Shown here: piece after piece, positions 46,198-53,486 of the stretch
Position numbering within the stretch: position 1 is the first letter of the stretch
Layout: every line of letters starts with the position of its first letter
DNA from: a virus
IMG/VR virus record: IMGVR_UViG_3300008267_000250
Span: 1-64,000 of that record
DNA: 64,000 nt
Strand: one strand, 5' to 3'
Position numbers and translations under genes: made by a program
The notes under the pieces: generated by a model
Databases searched by the model: none
The model's input: only the letters and a program-made list of their open reading frames with translations
Told to the model about the DNA's origin: nothing

Positions 46198-46838
46198 TGT
46201 TGGAGATATCAAAAATAATATATAATTTTGTACTATATATAAAAAAGAAGCTAATGCGAAAAAAACAACCAAAAAAGGATCCCGCCTATATGTTATTTAT
46301 ATTCGGAGATTTTGATGAACATGAGAATTTGGCGGTAAACCTATCCTCACAACTTTTAACAATCGTTTCTTCACCTTTTTTGAAATACACATTCGGAGAG
46401 TACGGAGTGGTATTTCATTTTAGATCAAACGAACCGTTTGTTGATTTAAAAGAATATGTTGATATGGTGTTATCTGAAATCACCGAACAATATTTCTTGA
46501 TGGAAGTAACCAAAAATGTTGATATTTTGATGCCAAGGAAACTCAAAAAGGATTTTTTAAATATTGATGATGAAAAAACAAAAACGGAACCAAAAACCGG
46601 AAAAATTAACATTGAGGAATTAAAAGAAGAAAGAAAAAAAGATTTGAAAAATTTGTCGTTTGACTTTTTTATACCTATCTTTGACCCCAATTCAACGTTT
46701 AACACAAAAAAAGACGTTATTGAACCAACAGTGGATGAAATATTAGATAAGATAACAGAAAGAGGAATTGAATCATTAACAGAGCAAGAAAAAGAGATAT
46801 TAGACAATTATGGAAAGAGAAAAGATGGAAGACGTTAA
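46197..46838 (+). CDS. Hypothetical protein upstream of sigma factor
   Basis: 213 residues. The start is the ATG in TAATG at 46197; a second Met at residue 20 (MRKKQPKKDPAYMLFIFGDF) is also possible and avoids a hydrophobic tail. Middle region LLTIVSSPFLKYTFGEYGVVFHF looks like a compact alpha/beta domain; the C-terminal ~100 residues are charged and repetitive (TVDEILDKITERGIESLTEQ). Its end overlaps the sigma gene by 29 nt, or 14 nt if sigma starts at 46825. Possibly works with the sigma factor; no family recognised. Confidence 0.6.
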   Translation: MLEISKIIYNFVLYIKKKLMRKKQPKKDPAYMLFIFGDFDEHENLAVNLSSQLLTIVSSPFLKYTFGEYGVVFHFRSNEPFVDLKEYVDMVLSEITEQYFLMEVTKNVDILMPRKLKKDFLNIDDEKTKTEPKTGKINIEELKEERKKDLKNLSFDFFIPIFDPNSTFNTKKDVIEPTVDEILDKITERGIESLTEQEKEILDNYGKRKDGRR

Positions 46839-47625
46839 GTCGTCAAACCCCCTGAATCAAGATGAAATTCAGATTTATTTAAAGGACATTAGAAAATTGA
46901 AGGTTATGACACCTGAAAGAGAAAAAGTCCTTGCCGAACGTATTGTGTCAAGTGATTGTACGCAAAGAGAGAAAGAACTTATCCAAAAAGAAATGTTGGA
47001 AGGTAACTTGAGATTTGTTATCACGGTGGCAAAACAATATCAAAATCAAGGAATTGATTTGGCCGATTTAATTGCTGAAGGGAACTTTGGTCTAATGAAA
47101 GCCATCAAAAATTTTGATTGGAATAAAAACAACCGTTTTATCTCTTATGCGGTGTGGTGGATTAAACAATCCATTTTGCAATCTTTAAATGAAAATTCAA
47201 GAACGATTAGACTCCCGGTTAATGTTGTTCAGGATATGCAAAAAGAGAAAAAACAAAATGAAAAATCAAACAAGGAATTGTCCGATAAGTTTGCTTCATT
47301 ACCCAGAATGATTGATCTTGACATGCACATCAATGAGGACGGCGACACATTAATTGACATAATCAAAAACGAAAATGTTGATTCACCAGATGAAATATTC
47401 TCAACGAAAGATATCTTAAAACAAAAAATGATAGATATTATGAATGTTCTGGATGAAAGAGAACGTATCATCATTGAGGACTATTATGGGCTTAGTGGTA
47501 CACCACGAACATTGGAGGATATTGGTTCGGATTTTGGTTTGACAAAAGAGAGAGTGCGTCAGGTAAAAGAGAAAAGTTTGAGAAAATTAAGAAATAGTAG
47601 TTCAGAATTGTTTGAATATCTATAA
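46810..47625 (+). CDS. RpoD-like sigma-70 factor
   Basis: 271 residues. Region 1.2 EIQIYLKDIRKLKVMTPERE; region 2 with RFVITVAKQYQNQGIDLADL, IAEGNFGLMKAIKNFDWNKN and RFISYAVWWIKQSILQSLNE; region 3 IRLPVNVVQDMQKEKK; region 4.2 TLEDIGSDFGLTKERVRQVK. This is the full housekeeping-type layout, at about the size of Bacteroidota RpoD, rather than the short T4 gp55 type. It should direct RNA polymerase to phage promoters. The TAnnTTTG elements at 49400, 58110 and 59527 are candidate targets of it or of host RpoD. An alternative ATG lies at 46825. Confidence 0.88.
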   Translation: MEREKMEDVKSSNPLNQDEIQIYLKDIRKLKVMTPEREKVLAERIVSSDCTQREKELIQKEMLEGNLRFVITVAKQYQNQGIDLADLIAEGNFGLMKAIKNFDWNKNNRFISYAVWWIKQSILQSLNENSRTIRLPVNVVQDMQKEKKQNEKSNKELSDKFASLPRMIDLDMHINEDGDTLIDIIKNENVDSPDEIFSTKDILKQKMIDIMNVLDERERIIIEDYYGLSGTPRTLEDIGSDFGLTKERVRQVKEKSLRKLRNSSSELFEYL

Positions 47626-47628
47626 GAT

Positions 47629-48483
47629 ATGAATGTATTAAGTTTATTTGATGGGATTTCTTGTGGACAGATTGCACTTAACCGATTAGGTATTAAGTAT
47701 GATAAATATTATGCTTCCGAAATTGATGAATATGCGATTAAGGTAACACAACATAATTACCCAGAAACAATTCAGATTGGTGATGTTTTAAATGTAAAAG
47801 GGTCTGATTTACCAAAAATAGATTTAATGTTTGGTGGTTCACCGTGTCAAGGTTTTTCCTTTGCCGGTAAAGGATTGAATTTTGAGGACCCAAGGAGTAA
47901 ATTGTTTTTTGAGTTTGTTAGGTTACGAGATGAATTACAACCAAAATATTTCTTATTGGAAAATGTTAAGATGAAAAAGGAATCCGAAAATGTAATTACA
48001 GAACATATGGGTGTTGAGCCAGTAAGAATAAATAGTAAACTTGTTTCAGCACAAAGTAGAGAAAGGTTATATTGGACCAATATTCCAAATATCACACAAC
48101 CAGACGATAAAGGAATCTTAGTTAAAGATATTTTAGATTATTCAACAAAACACAAAACTTTATCACCAAAGGCAATACAAGCACAAATACATTATGCTAA
48201 AAATTATAAAGCTACTGGTAAAGCCCCAACATTGACTCGTGAATTAGCACATGGGTGGGGTAAAAATATCACACCAAAATGTTATGTTGAGATTAAAGCA
48301 ATAACCGGAGAAGATAGATTATTTTCACCGTTAGAATGTGAAAGGTTACAAACAGTTCCAGATGATTATACATCTATTTTATCAAACACACAAAGGTTTA
48401 ATATGTTAGGTAATGGGTGGACTGTTGATGTGATTGCACATATATTTAAAAATATGGAATATGAATGTATTGAGTCTATTTGA
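47629..48483 (+). CDS. DNA cytosine-5 methyltransferase (copy 1)
   Basis: 284 residues with the ordered C5-methyltransferase motifs: I (LSLFDGISCGQ), IV (FGGSPCQGFSFAG, catalytic Cys73), VI (LENV), VIII (SAQSRERLYWTNIP), and the C-terminal IX/X block CERLQTVPDDYT then MLGNGWTVDVIAHIF. Transfers methyl from SAM to C5 of cytosine in a specific sequence. Copy 2 starts inside its 3' end, and the two share long identical stretches, so this is a tandem duplication. No restriction partner is visible. Confidence 0.9.
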   Translation: MNVLSLFDGISCGQIALNRLGIKYDKYYASEIDEYAIKVTQHNYPETIQIGDVLNVKGSDLPKIDLMFGGSPCQGFSFAGKGLNFEDPRSKLFFEFVRLRDELQPKYFLLENVKMKKESENVITEHMGVEPVRINSKLVSAQSRERLYWTNIPNITQPDDKGILVKDILDYSTKHKTLSPKAIQAQIHYAKNYKATGKAPTLTRELAHGWGKNITPKCYVEIKAITGEDRLFSPLECERLQTVPDDYTSILSNTQRFNMLGNGWTVDVIAHIFKNMEYECIESI

Positions 48484-49387
48484 TGGATTATCTTGCGGAC
48501 AAATAGCCCTTGAACGTGCTGGTGTTGAGGTTAATAATTATTATGCTTCCGAAATTGATAAACACGCAATTAAAGTAACCCAACATAACTATCCCAACAC
48601 AATACAGTTAGGTGATGTTACACAAATAAAAGGTGAAGAATTAACCCAAATTGATTTGTTAATTGGAGGATCTCCTTGTCAGGGATTCTCATTTGCCGGA
48701 AGACAGTTAAACTTCAACGACCCAAGAAGTAAATTATTTTTTGAATTTATCAGACTAAAGAATGAGTTAAACCCAAAATATTTTTTACTTGAAAATGTTG
48801 TGATGAAACAAGAGTTCCAGGATGTTATAACGGAATATATGGGTGTTAAACCAATTAAAATAAATAGTAATTTAGTTTCGGCTCAAACAAGAGAACGTCT
48901 GTATTGGACCAACATACCAAATGTTGAACAACCAGAAGATCTTAACGTAAAACTAGAAGACATATTAGAAGACATTGGTCCAGATGGAAATTATTATGAT
49001 AGAAAAAAATTAAATAAGGCAACAATCCTTGGTCGGAGATTAAATCAACACGGTAAAAGAGATGATTATAATAAATCAATACCAATTACACAATGTTTAG
49101 AAGTAAGGGCAACAAATAGAGACAAGAGTAATTGTATCACAACTGTAGCTAAAGATAATGTATTAACAACATTACCGATTGGGAGACATAAAGATGCTTT
49201 TAAAAACAAGTTACCATTTAGATATTATACCATTAAAGAACACTGTAGATTACAAACAGTACCTGATACTTATTTTGATGGTGTTGCCAGTGAAAATCAA
49301 ATAAGAAAAATGATTGGTAACGGATGGACCGTTGATGTTATATCTCATATTTTTAAAAGTATTTATCAAGAAAGTTTGGTAAATTAG
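48461..49387 (+). CDS. DNA cytosine-5 methyltransferase (copy 2)
   Basis: 308 residues from the ATG at 48461, which begins the same MNVLSLFDG motif as copy 1; an upstream in-frame start would add 9 residues with no counterpart. Catalytic Cys73 in IGGSPCQGFSFAG and SAQTRERLYWTNIPN match copy 1. The target-recognition part (YDRKKLNKATILGRRLNQHG and after) differs and is longer, suggesting a different recognition sequence. The first 23 nt overlap the end of copy 1, so its stop codon lies within the coding of motif I. Confidence 0.88.
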   Translation: MNVLSLFDGLSCGQIALERAGVEVNNYYASEIDKHAIKVTQHNYPNTIQLGDVTQIKGEELTQIDLLIGGSPCQGFSFAGRQLNFNDPRSKLFFEFIRLKNELNPKYFLLENVVMKQEFQDVITEYMGVKPIKINSNLVSAQTRERLYWTNIPNVEQPEDLNVKLEDILEDIGPDGNYYDRKKLNKATILGRRLNQHGKRDDYNKSIPITQCLEVRATNRDKSNCITTVAKDNVLTTLPIGRHKDAFKNKLPFRYYTIKEHCRLQTVPDTYFDGVASENQIRKMIGNGWTVDVISHIFKSIYQESLVN

Positions 49388-49407
49388 AAAAAAACAACAT
49401 ATCTTTG
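49375..49407 (+). promoter_or_regulatory. Bacteroidota-type promoter TTTG-N21-TATCTTTG
   Basis: TTTG at 49375-49378 (inside the end of the methyltransferase gene), a 21-nt spacer and TATCTTTG at 49400-49407, an exact TAnnTTTG -7 box. It points at the non-coding RNA region starting near 49412. Confidence 0.62.
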
Positions 49408-49411
49408 TATT

Positions 49412-49559
49412 GTTAATCTGATTAACGAATGGGTTGAACCGAGATTACCCATACAACTCGGCGGAATGTGACACGAGGATCTCAAGGTGAAATTCCTCAA
49501 TCTTGTCTATATGACATGATGAAACTACACTACCCCCATTTATTTAAGTGGGGGTTTTT
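49412..49559 (+). ncRNA. Pseudoknot-containing non-coding RNA (sRNA or cis-regulatory leader)
   Basis: Non-coding stretch between copy 2 and the membrane-protein gene. A 5' hairpin GTTAAT-ctg-ATTAAC (49412-49426) is followed by a regular H-type pseudoknot. Stem 1 is ATGGGT 49429-49434 with ACCCAT 49447-49452; stem 2 is CCGAG 49439-49443 with CTCGG 49457-49461; the loops are 4, 3 and 4 nt. A third stem-loop follows: GACA 49470-49473 with TGTC 49504-49507 outside, and GAGGA 49475-49479 with TCCTC 49494-49498 inside. A strong terminator ends it. A promoter lies just upstream. It is not recognised as tRNA, tmRNA, RNase P, 6S or a known riboswitch class. It could be a trans-acting sRNA or a terminator-controlled leader. 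Confidence 0.65.
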
Positions 49560-49560
49560 C
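49530..49560 (+). terminator. Rho-independent terminator
   Basis: ACCCCCA at 49532-49538 pairs with TGGGGGT at 49549-49555, extendable by T-G, T-A and T-A pairs inward, loop ATTT, followed by TTTTT. In this AT-rich genome such a GC stem is exceptional. Confidence 0.88.
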
Positions 49561-49565
49561 TTTAT

Positions 49566-49573
49566 TATAAATA
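49566..49573 (+). promoter_or_regulatory. TATAAATA box before membrane-protein gene
   Basis: TATAAATA at 49566-49573, 24 nt before the ATG at 49598, overlapped by ATATTTATTTTA. It is located between the terminator and the gene, so it could be a separate late-type promoter for the gene. Confidence 0.4.
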
Positions 49574-49597
49574 TTTATTTTAATATAATTGTATATT

Positions 49598-51094
49598 ATG
49601 AAAGATAAATTTTTACCCTGGTTTTTGTTATTCTGTGCTTTAGGTCTATCCGGAACCGCCGCCTATTATAGTGTTATTGGACTTTCAGTTGTGTTTGTTG
49701 GTGTGGCCATCCCGGTTATCATTATGGGTTCCTTCCTTGAAATTTCAAAAATCGCAATTGCTACATATCTCCATGACAAATGGAAAGAAACGTATGGTAT
49801 TTTAAAAATCTATATGACAACGGCACTCATTACCTTGTCACTTATAACATCCTTGGGTATATATGGTTTATTAAGTACCGGATTCCAAGAAAATATCGCA
49901 AAACTTGAAATATCAGATAAGAAAATTAAAAACGTTGAACTTAAAAAAACAAGATTTTCTGAAATCAAAGATGAGTTAATCAAAGAAAAAACAACTCTTG
50001 ATGGTGATATTACAAAACTAAGAGAAGGGTTATCCACAAACACAACAACACAATCTGTTGATAGAAAAACTGGACAAATCATAACAAAAGCAAACAACGC
50101 AAATAGACGAACCTTTGAAAATCAATTAAGGGACGCGCAATCAAGAAGGGATACCCTATCCAAAAAAATTGACGGTTTAAATGATAGTATTACCAATTTG
50201 GATGTTGAAATTTTAAATATGGAATCTGAGGAAATTGAAGGTAGTGAACTTGGGACCATAAAATATTTAAGTGAAGTTTTGGATTGGGACATTAAAAGAA
50301 CCGCAAACCTTTTTATATTGATATTAATATTTGTTTTTGACCCATTGGCCATCACATTGGTTATTGCGACAAATCAAGCGTTTAAAGGTGACAAAAAAGA
50401 TGAGGACAAAACCACGGTAAACACTACTGATTACCCCGTAAATACCCCCCAAGTACCCCTTAACTACCCCCCAAGTACACCACAAGTTAAAGAAGAAACC
50501 CCCCAAGTACCGACCAAGTACCGACCAAGCACCGACCAAGTTGATAACTTAAAAGGTAAAATGAAACATGTGTGGGAAACGGTTAGAAAATTAAAAGAAG
50601 AAGGTAAGTTACCAGAGGATCCGACCGATGAGGAGTTGTTAGATGAACCGACAGCTCTTGCTTTTACACCTTATGTGATTGAAACAATTGAGAATGAAAA
50701 TGAGGAAATTATTAAAGAGGATGAAACAAATGATATTGATGATGATAATTATATAGTAGATGAAGAAATAAAAGTTGAAAAAGTAAAACCAATGGTAGTT
50801 GAGAAAATAGTAGAAGTTCCTGTTGAAGTTATTAAGGAAGTTGAGAAAATAGTAGAAGTTCCAGTATATGTTGATATGAATAATATGGTAACAGACGAGG
50901 AGTATTTTGAAAAAGAAGATTACCATACCATTGTTTCTGAAATAACAAATGACATTACTTTTGATTCTGAACAACCCGTAGAAGAAGTACCACAAACTGA
51001 AGAAATTTTAACCCAACATGTTCCAACGGCCGAACCTAAACGTTTGTCATATACCAACAGAAATGGTGGATCTCTCAGAATCAACAGATTTTAA
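49598..51094 (+). CDS. Polytopic membrane protein with coiled coil and Val-Glu-Pro repeat
   Basis: 498 residues from ATG 49598 (a TTG 9 nt upstream is less likely). TM1 about 7-25, TM2 27-47, TM3 69-92, then a coiled coil (KTRFSEIKDELIKEKTTLDG) with linker, and TM4 about 236-258 (LFILILIFVFDPLAITLVI). The remainder is cytoplasmic-like: Pro/Tyr-rich (NTPQVPLNYPPSTPQV), acidic, and with the EKIVEVPVEVIKEVEKIVEV repeat also present at 39978. This layout (membrane anchor, coiled coil, long acidic tail) is found in phage membrane-scaffold proteins, but no function is established. Downstream of the ncRNA and its terminator. Confidence 0.68.
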   Translation: MKDKFLPWFLLFCALGLSGTAAYYSVIGLSVVFVGVAIPVIIMGSFLEISKIAIATYLHDKWKETYGILKIYMTTALITLSLITSLGIYGLLSTGFQENIAKLEISDKKIKNVELKKTRFSEIKDELIKEKTTLDGDITKLREGLSTNTTTQSVDRKTGQIITKANNANRRTFENQLRDAQSRRDTLSKKIDGLNDSITNLDVEILNMESEEIEGSELGTIKYLSEVLDWDIKRTANLFILILIFVFDPLAITLVIATNQAFKGDKKDEDKTTVNTTDYPVNTPQVPLNYPPSTPQVKEETPQVPTKYRPSTDQVDNLKGKMKHVWETVRKLKEEGKLPEDPTDEELLDEPTALAFTPYVIETIENENEEIIKEDETNDIDDDNYIVDEEIKVEKVKPMVVEKIVEVPVEVIKEVEKIVEVPVYVDMNNMVTDEEYFEKEDYHTIVSEITNDITFDSEQPVEEVPQTEEILTQHVPTAEPKRLSYTNRNGGSLRINRF

Positions 51095-51665
51095 GCCCAT
51101 AGGGACATCTAAGTCAAAAAAACAAATAATACTTTGTGAAACAAAAAGAACTGTTAAAAATTATTTATACAGTCTAAAATATAGATACAATGGAAAAAAT
51201 TGTTATTTACCAAATTTTGTGATTTCAAGAGAGGGTGAAATATATCAAATATTAAAACCTTTGGGATATTCAAAATTTATGAATGATGAAAATATTGATC
51301 AAAATTCCATTATAATATGTTTGGAAAATCTGGGTTGGTTACAAAAAAAACCAATTGACAATACATATATTAATTGGATTGGTGATATTTATAAAAAAGA
51401 TGCGGTTGAAAAGAGGTGGAGAGAAAGAATTTATTGGCACCCTTATAATGAAACAAAACAAATTGAATCGTTGGTTCAATTATTAAAAGTTTTATGTAAG
51501 GATTACCATATACCTTTAAGATGTGCTGAATCAAACATATTTTTGAAAGAGGCCCAACAGTTTAAAGGTATAATATCCAAAAGTTCTTTTAATCTGAGTT
51601 ATAAGGATTTAAACCCTTCTTTTGACTTTAAACTTTTGCAAAAACTATTGAAAAATGATGAATGA
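51063..51665 (+). CDS. N-acetylmuramoyl-L-alanine amidase-like protein, catalytic residues degenerate
   Basis: About 200 residues from ATG 51063 (an earlier ATG at 51018 overlaps the upstream gene by 77 nt). The layout follows amidase_2: IILCETKRT where a HHT-like motif is expected, NFVISREGEIYQILKPLG like 'hfvIdrdGtIyql', NSIIICLENLGWL like 'sIgIElvn', and late FKGIISKSSFNLSYKDLNPS where 'GH.d......DPg' is expected. The Zn-ligand His residues appear replaced (Cys, Lys/Ser). It may be a non-catalytic wall-binding relative or an endolysin with altered chemistry. It sits before two spanin-like genes, hinting at lysis. Family assignment is moderate. Confidence 0.5.
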   Translation: MVDLSESTDFKPIGTSKSKKQIILCETKRTVKNYLYSLKYRYNGKNCYLPNFVISREGEIYQILKPLGYSKFMNDENIDQNSIIICLENLGWLQKKPIDNTYINWIGDIYKKDAVEKRWRERIYWHPYNETKQIESLVQLLKVLCKDYHIPLRCAESNIFLKEAQQFKGIISKSSFNLSYKDLNPSFDFKLLQKLLKNDE

Positions 51666-52206
51666 TTATGATGAAATAAAAAATCTTTTAAAAAGATCAA
51701 AAATGCTTTTTGAACAAAAGGGACCTATTAATCTTGCAAAAAGTATTGAGGATGATATTACCGATGAGAATGAGTATGAAACTTATGATGACGAAGTTGA
51801 TACCGAAGAAGTAAAAAAAGAAAAAAGTAAAACATATAGAATTTCCGGTGGGCTTTTGACTATACATGGTAAAGATAAAAAAGATTTGGAATTAACAACC
51901 GAAGAAAAAGTTCACTTTCAGGAAACAATGGACGAGTTCGTTAATGAAGTATCCGATCTTAGTGAATTTGGTGTTTTAAACATATATGAGAATGACGTTC
52001 AATGGAGTGGTAAAATACTTGACTTTGATGTTGAGTTCTACCTCTCAATCGGAGAAAATAATGGTGTATATATAAATGGTGAGATGATTAAGTTGGATGA
52101 TAAATTAAATGAAATGATTCAAAAACTTACATCATATTATAATAAATTCAAATCAAAATGGGCGAAGGTAATCTCAATGAGAAAAAAAACAATGTTGAAA
52201 AAATGA
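51655..52206 (+). CDS. Hypothetical protein
   Basis: 183 residues. Starts MMNDYDEIKNLLKRSKMLFE; a second ATG is the next codon. Acidic N-terminal third (DDITDENEYETYDDEVDTEE), then a beta-rich domain (TYRISGGLLTIHGKDKKDL, then EFGVLNIYENDVQWSGKILD) and a helical C-terminus. Overlaps its neighbours by 11 nt and 4 nt. No recognised family. Confidence 0.55.
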   Translation: MMNDYDEIKNLLKRSKMLFEQKGPINLAKSIEDDITDENEYETYDDEVDTEEVKKEKSKTYRISGGLLTIHGKDKKDLELTTEEKVHFQETMDEFVNEVSDLSEFGVLNIYENDVQWSGKILDFDVEFYLSIGENNGVYINGEMIKLDDKLNEMIQKLTSYYNKFKSKWAKVISMRKKTMLKK

Positions 52207-52556
52207 AACAGATTCTCATAAAATATTTTAGAGAAATCCTTATTTTAGTTTTTGGTGTGATATTAACAATTTTATTATTAAAAATTTATAACACCAATTA
52301 CGATAACAGTGAACTTATCAAGTTTAAATTGGAAACCTTAGACAAAGAAATTGAATTATTGAACAAACAAAGAAAGGGTCTGGACTCCACAATTAATATT
52401 TACAACAAAAATATCAAAAAAATAGATTCATCTTTGACAAAGTTAAAAATTGAAAAAACGACAATTAATAACTTTTTTGAAGAAAATGAAAGTAAAATAA
52501 GAAATGCTGACGCTAAAATGGTTGACAGTTTACTTAGATTAAGATACAAATATTAA
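52203..52556 (+). CDS. Inner-membrane coiled-coil protein (i-spanin-like)
   Basis: 117 residues from ATG 52203, which overlaps the previous stop as ATGA; an earlier ATG would add 15 charged residues ahead of the membrane helix. N-terminal TM about residues 9-29 (EILILVFGVILTILLLKIY), then a long coiled coil (ETLDKEIELLNKQRKGLDST, IKKIDSSLTKLKIEKTTINN). This is the layout of Rz-type inner-membrane spanins. The next gene encodes a secreted coiled-coil protein. Spanin role is inferred from topology only. Confidence 0.5.
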   Translation: MKQILIKYFREILILVFGVILTILLLKIYNTNYDNSELIKFKLETLDKEIELLNKQRKGLDSTINIYNKNIKKIDSSLTKLKIEKTTINNFFEENESKIRNADAKMVDSLLRLRYKY

Positions 52557-52558
52557 AT

Positions 52559-52972
52559 ATGAAAAAATTAATTTTAACTCACTTTATTTTATTAAGTACC
52601 TTTTGTTTTACCCAGACAGAGATAAAAAAAGATAGTACCCAAATTTGTTTCCCATATCAAGTAGGAAGAAGGATTTTAATTGAATTAAACGAAGGTGATA
52701 GAAATAAAGAACTTTTAAGAGTTTCAAATCAAGAAATTAAATTATTAAAGGAAAAAATTATATTTAAGGACTCAACAATAATGGATCTTAAAAAAACAAT
52801 TGAAATTGCGGATCAAGTTACCAAAAAAAATGAAGAAAAATTCAAAATAGTTAACGAAGATAACGAAACATTAAGAAAGGATAACAACCTATTAAAATTA
52901 AAAAATACAATCTCAAATATCATATCTGGGATTGTTATTGGGATATTAACTTATGAAGTTGTAAAAAAATAA
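52559..52972 (+). CDS. Secreted coiled-coil protein with C-terminal membrane segment (spanin-like)
   Basis: 137 residues. Signal peptide MKKLILTHFILLSTFCFTQ with a Cys near the cleavage site (not a perfect lipobox), then KDSTQICFPYQVGRRIL, a coiled coil from about 45 to 110 (KLLKEKIIFKDSTIMDLKKT), and a C-terminal hydrophobic segment NIISGIVIGILTYEVV (about 116-131). A signal plus C-terminal anchor layout resembles unimolecular spanins, while pairing with the upstream TM-coiled-coil protein resembles a two-component spanin. It starts 3 nt after its partner. Confidence 0.5.
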   Translation: MKKLILTHFILLSTFCFTQTEIKKDSTQICFPYQVGRRILIELNEGDRNKELLRVSNQEIKLLKEKIIFKDSTIMDLKKTIEIADQVTKKNEEKFKIVNEDNETLRKDNNLLKLKNTISNIISGIVIGILTYEVVKK

Positions 52973-52973
52973 T

Positions 52974-53462
52974 ATGAAAAAAATAGACATAAAAAAGATT
53001 ATTTCAGAAATTCAAAACGAAACCAAAGAAGGTATGGGTGCAGCTTCGGCTGGTGGTTTTGAGGGTCCGGCCTTTAGTATGTGGTCAGATGATGAAAAAG
53101 CCAAATCCGAATATAAAAAAAATGAATCAGAAGAAGGCGAGTTTAAAGAAGCTACCTCATCTTCATCTGTTGGTGCATATGATGCTCCAGGGTTTGAAGA
53201 TGTGAAAATGAAAGGAAATCATCCGGTTGGTAGAGGTAAACAATTTAAAAAACCATTATATAAAGGAGGGGGGTTCGTAACCATTCAAAAAAAATGTAAA
53301 AAGTTTCCATATTGTAGTCAAGGCGACAGTAAGGACAAACCAGTTAAGGTTAAAACGACTTTATCACCACTTAGTGAAGCAATAAAAAATGTATCATTAA
53401 AAACAGGATTAAGTGAAGAAGAAATAAAAAATATAATTAAATTAAAATTCACTAAAAATTAA
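52974..53462 (+). CDS. Hypothetical, capsid-targeting-like N-terminus
   Basis: 162 residues. The N-terminus MKKIDIKKIISEIQNET is a short amphipathic helix with IISE, like the (L/I)xE cleavage site after T4 capsid-targeting peptides. It also has SAGGFEGPAFSMW and SSSSVGAYDAPGFEDV, two similar 'GGF/AYD.PaF' stretches, and a C-terminal helix. Basic, low-complexity centre with a lone Cys pair (CKKFPYCSQ). No signal or TM. Possibly an internal head protein (inference); see the shared N-terminus finding. Confidence 0.55.
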   Translation: MKKIDIKKIISEIQNETKEGMGAASAGGFEGPAFSMWSDDEKAKSEYKKNESEEGEFKEATSSSSVGAYDAPGFEDVKMKGNHPVGRGKQFKKPLYKGGGFVTIQKKCKKFPYCSQGDSKDKPVKVKTTLSPLSEAIKNVSLKTGLSEEEIKNIIKLKFTKN

Positions 53463-53486
53463 TAAACTTAAAGATATTTATTAGGT

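Noticed and set aside
49412-49559. The ncRNA as a tRNA, hammerhead or preQ1 riboswitch
   Set aside because: No cloverleaf or GTTC arm; the hammerhead core is incomplete; the pseudoknot lacks the preQ1 A-rich tail layout.
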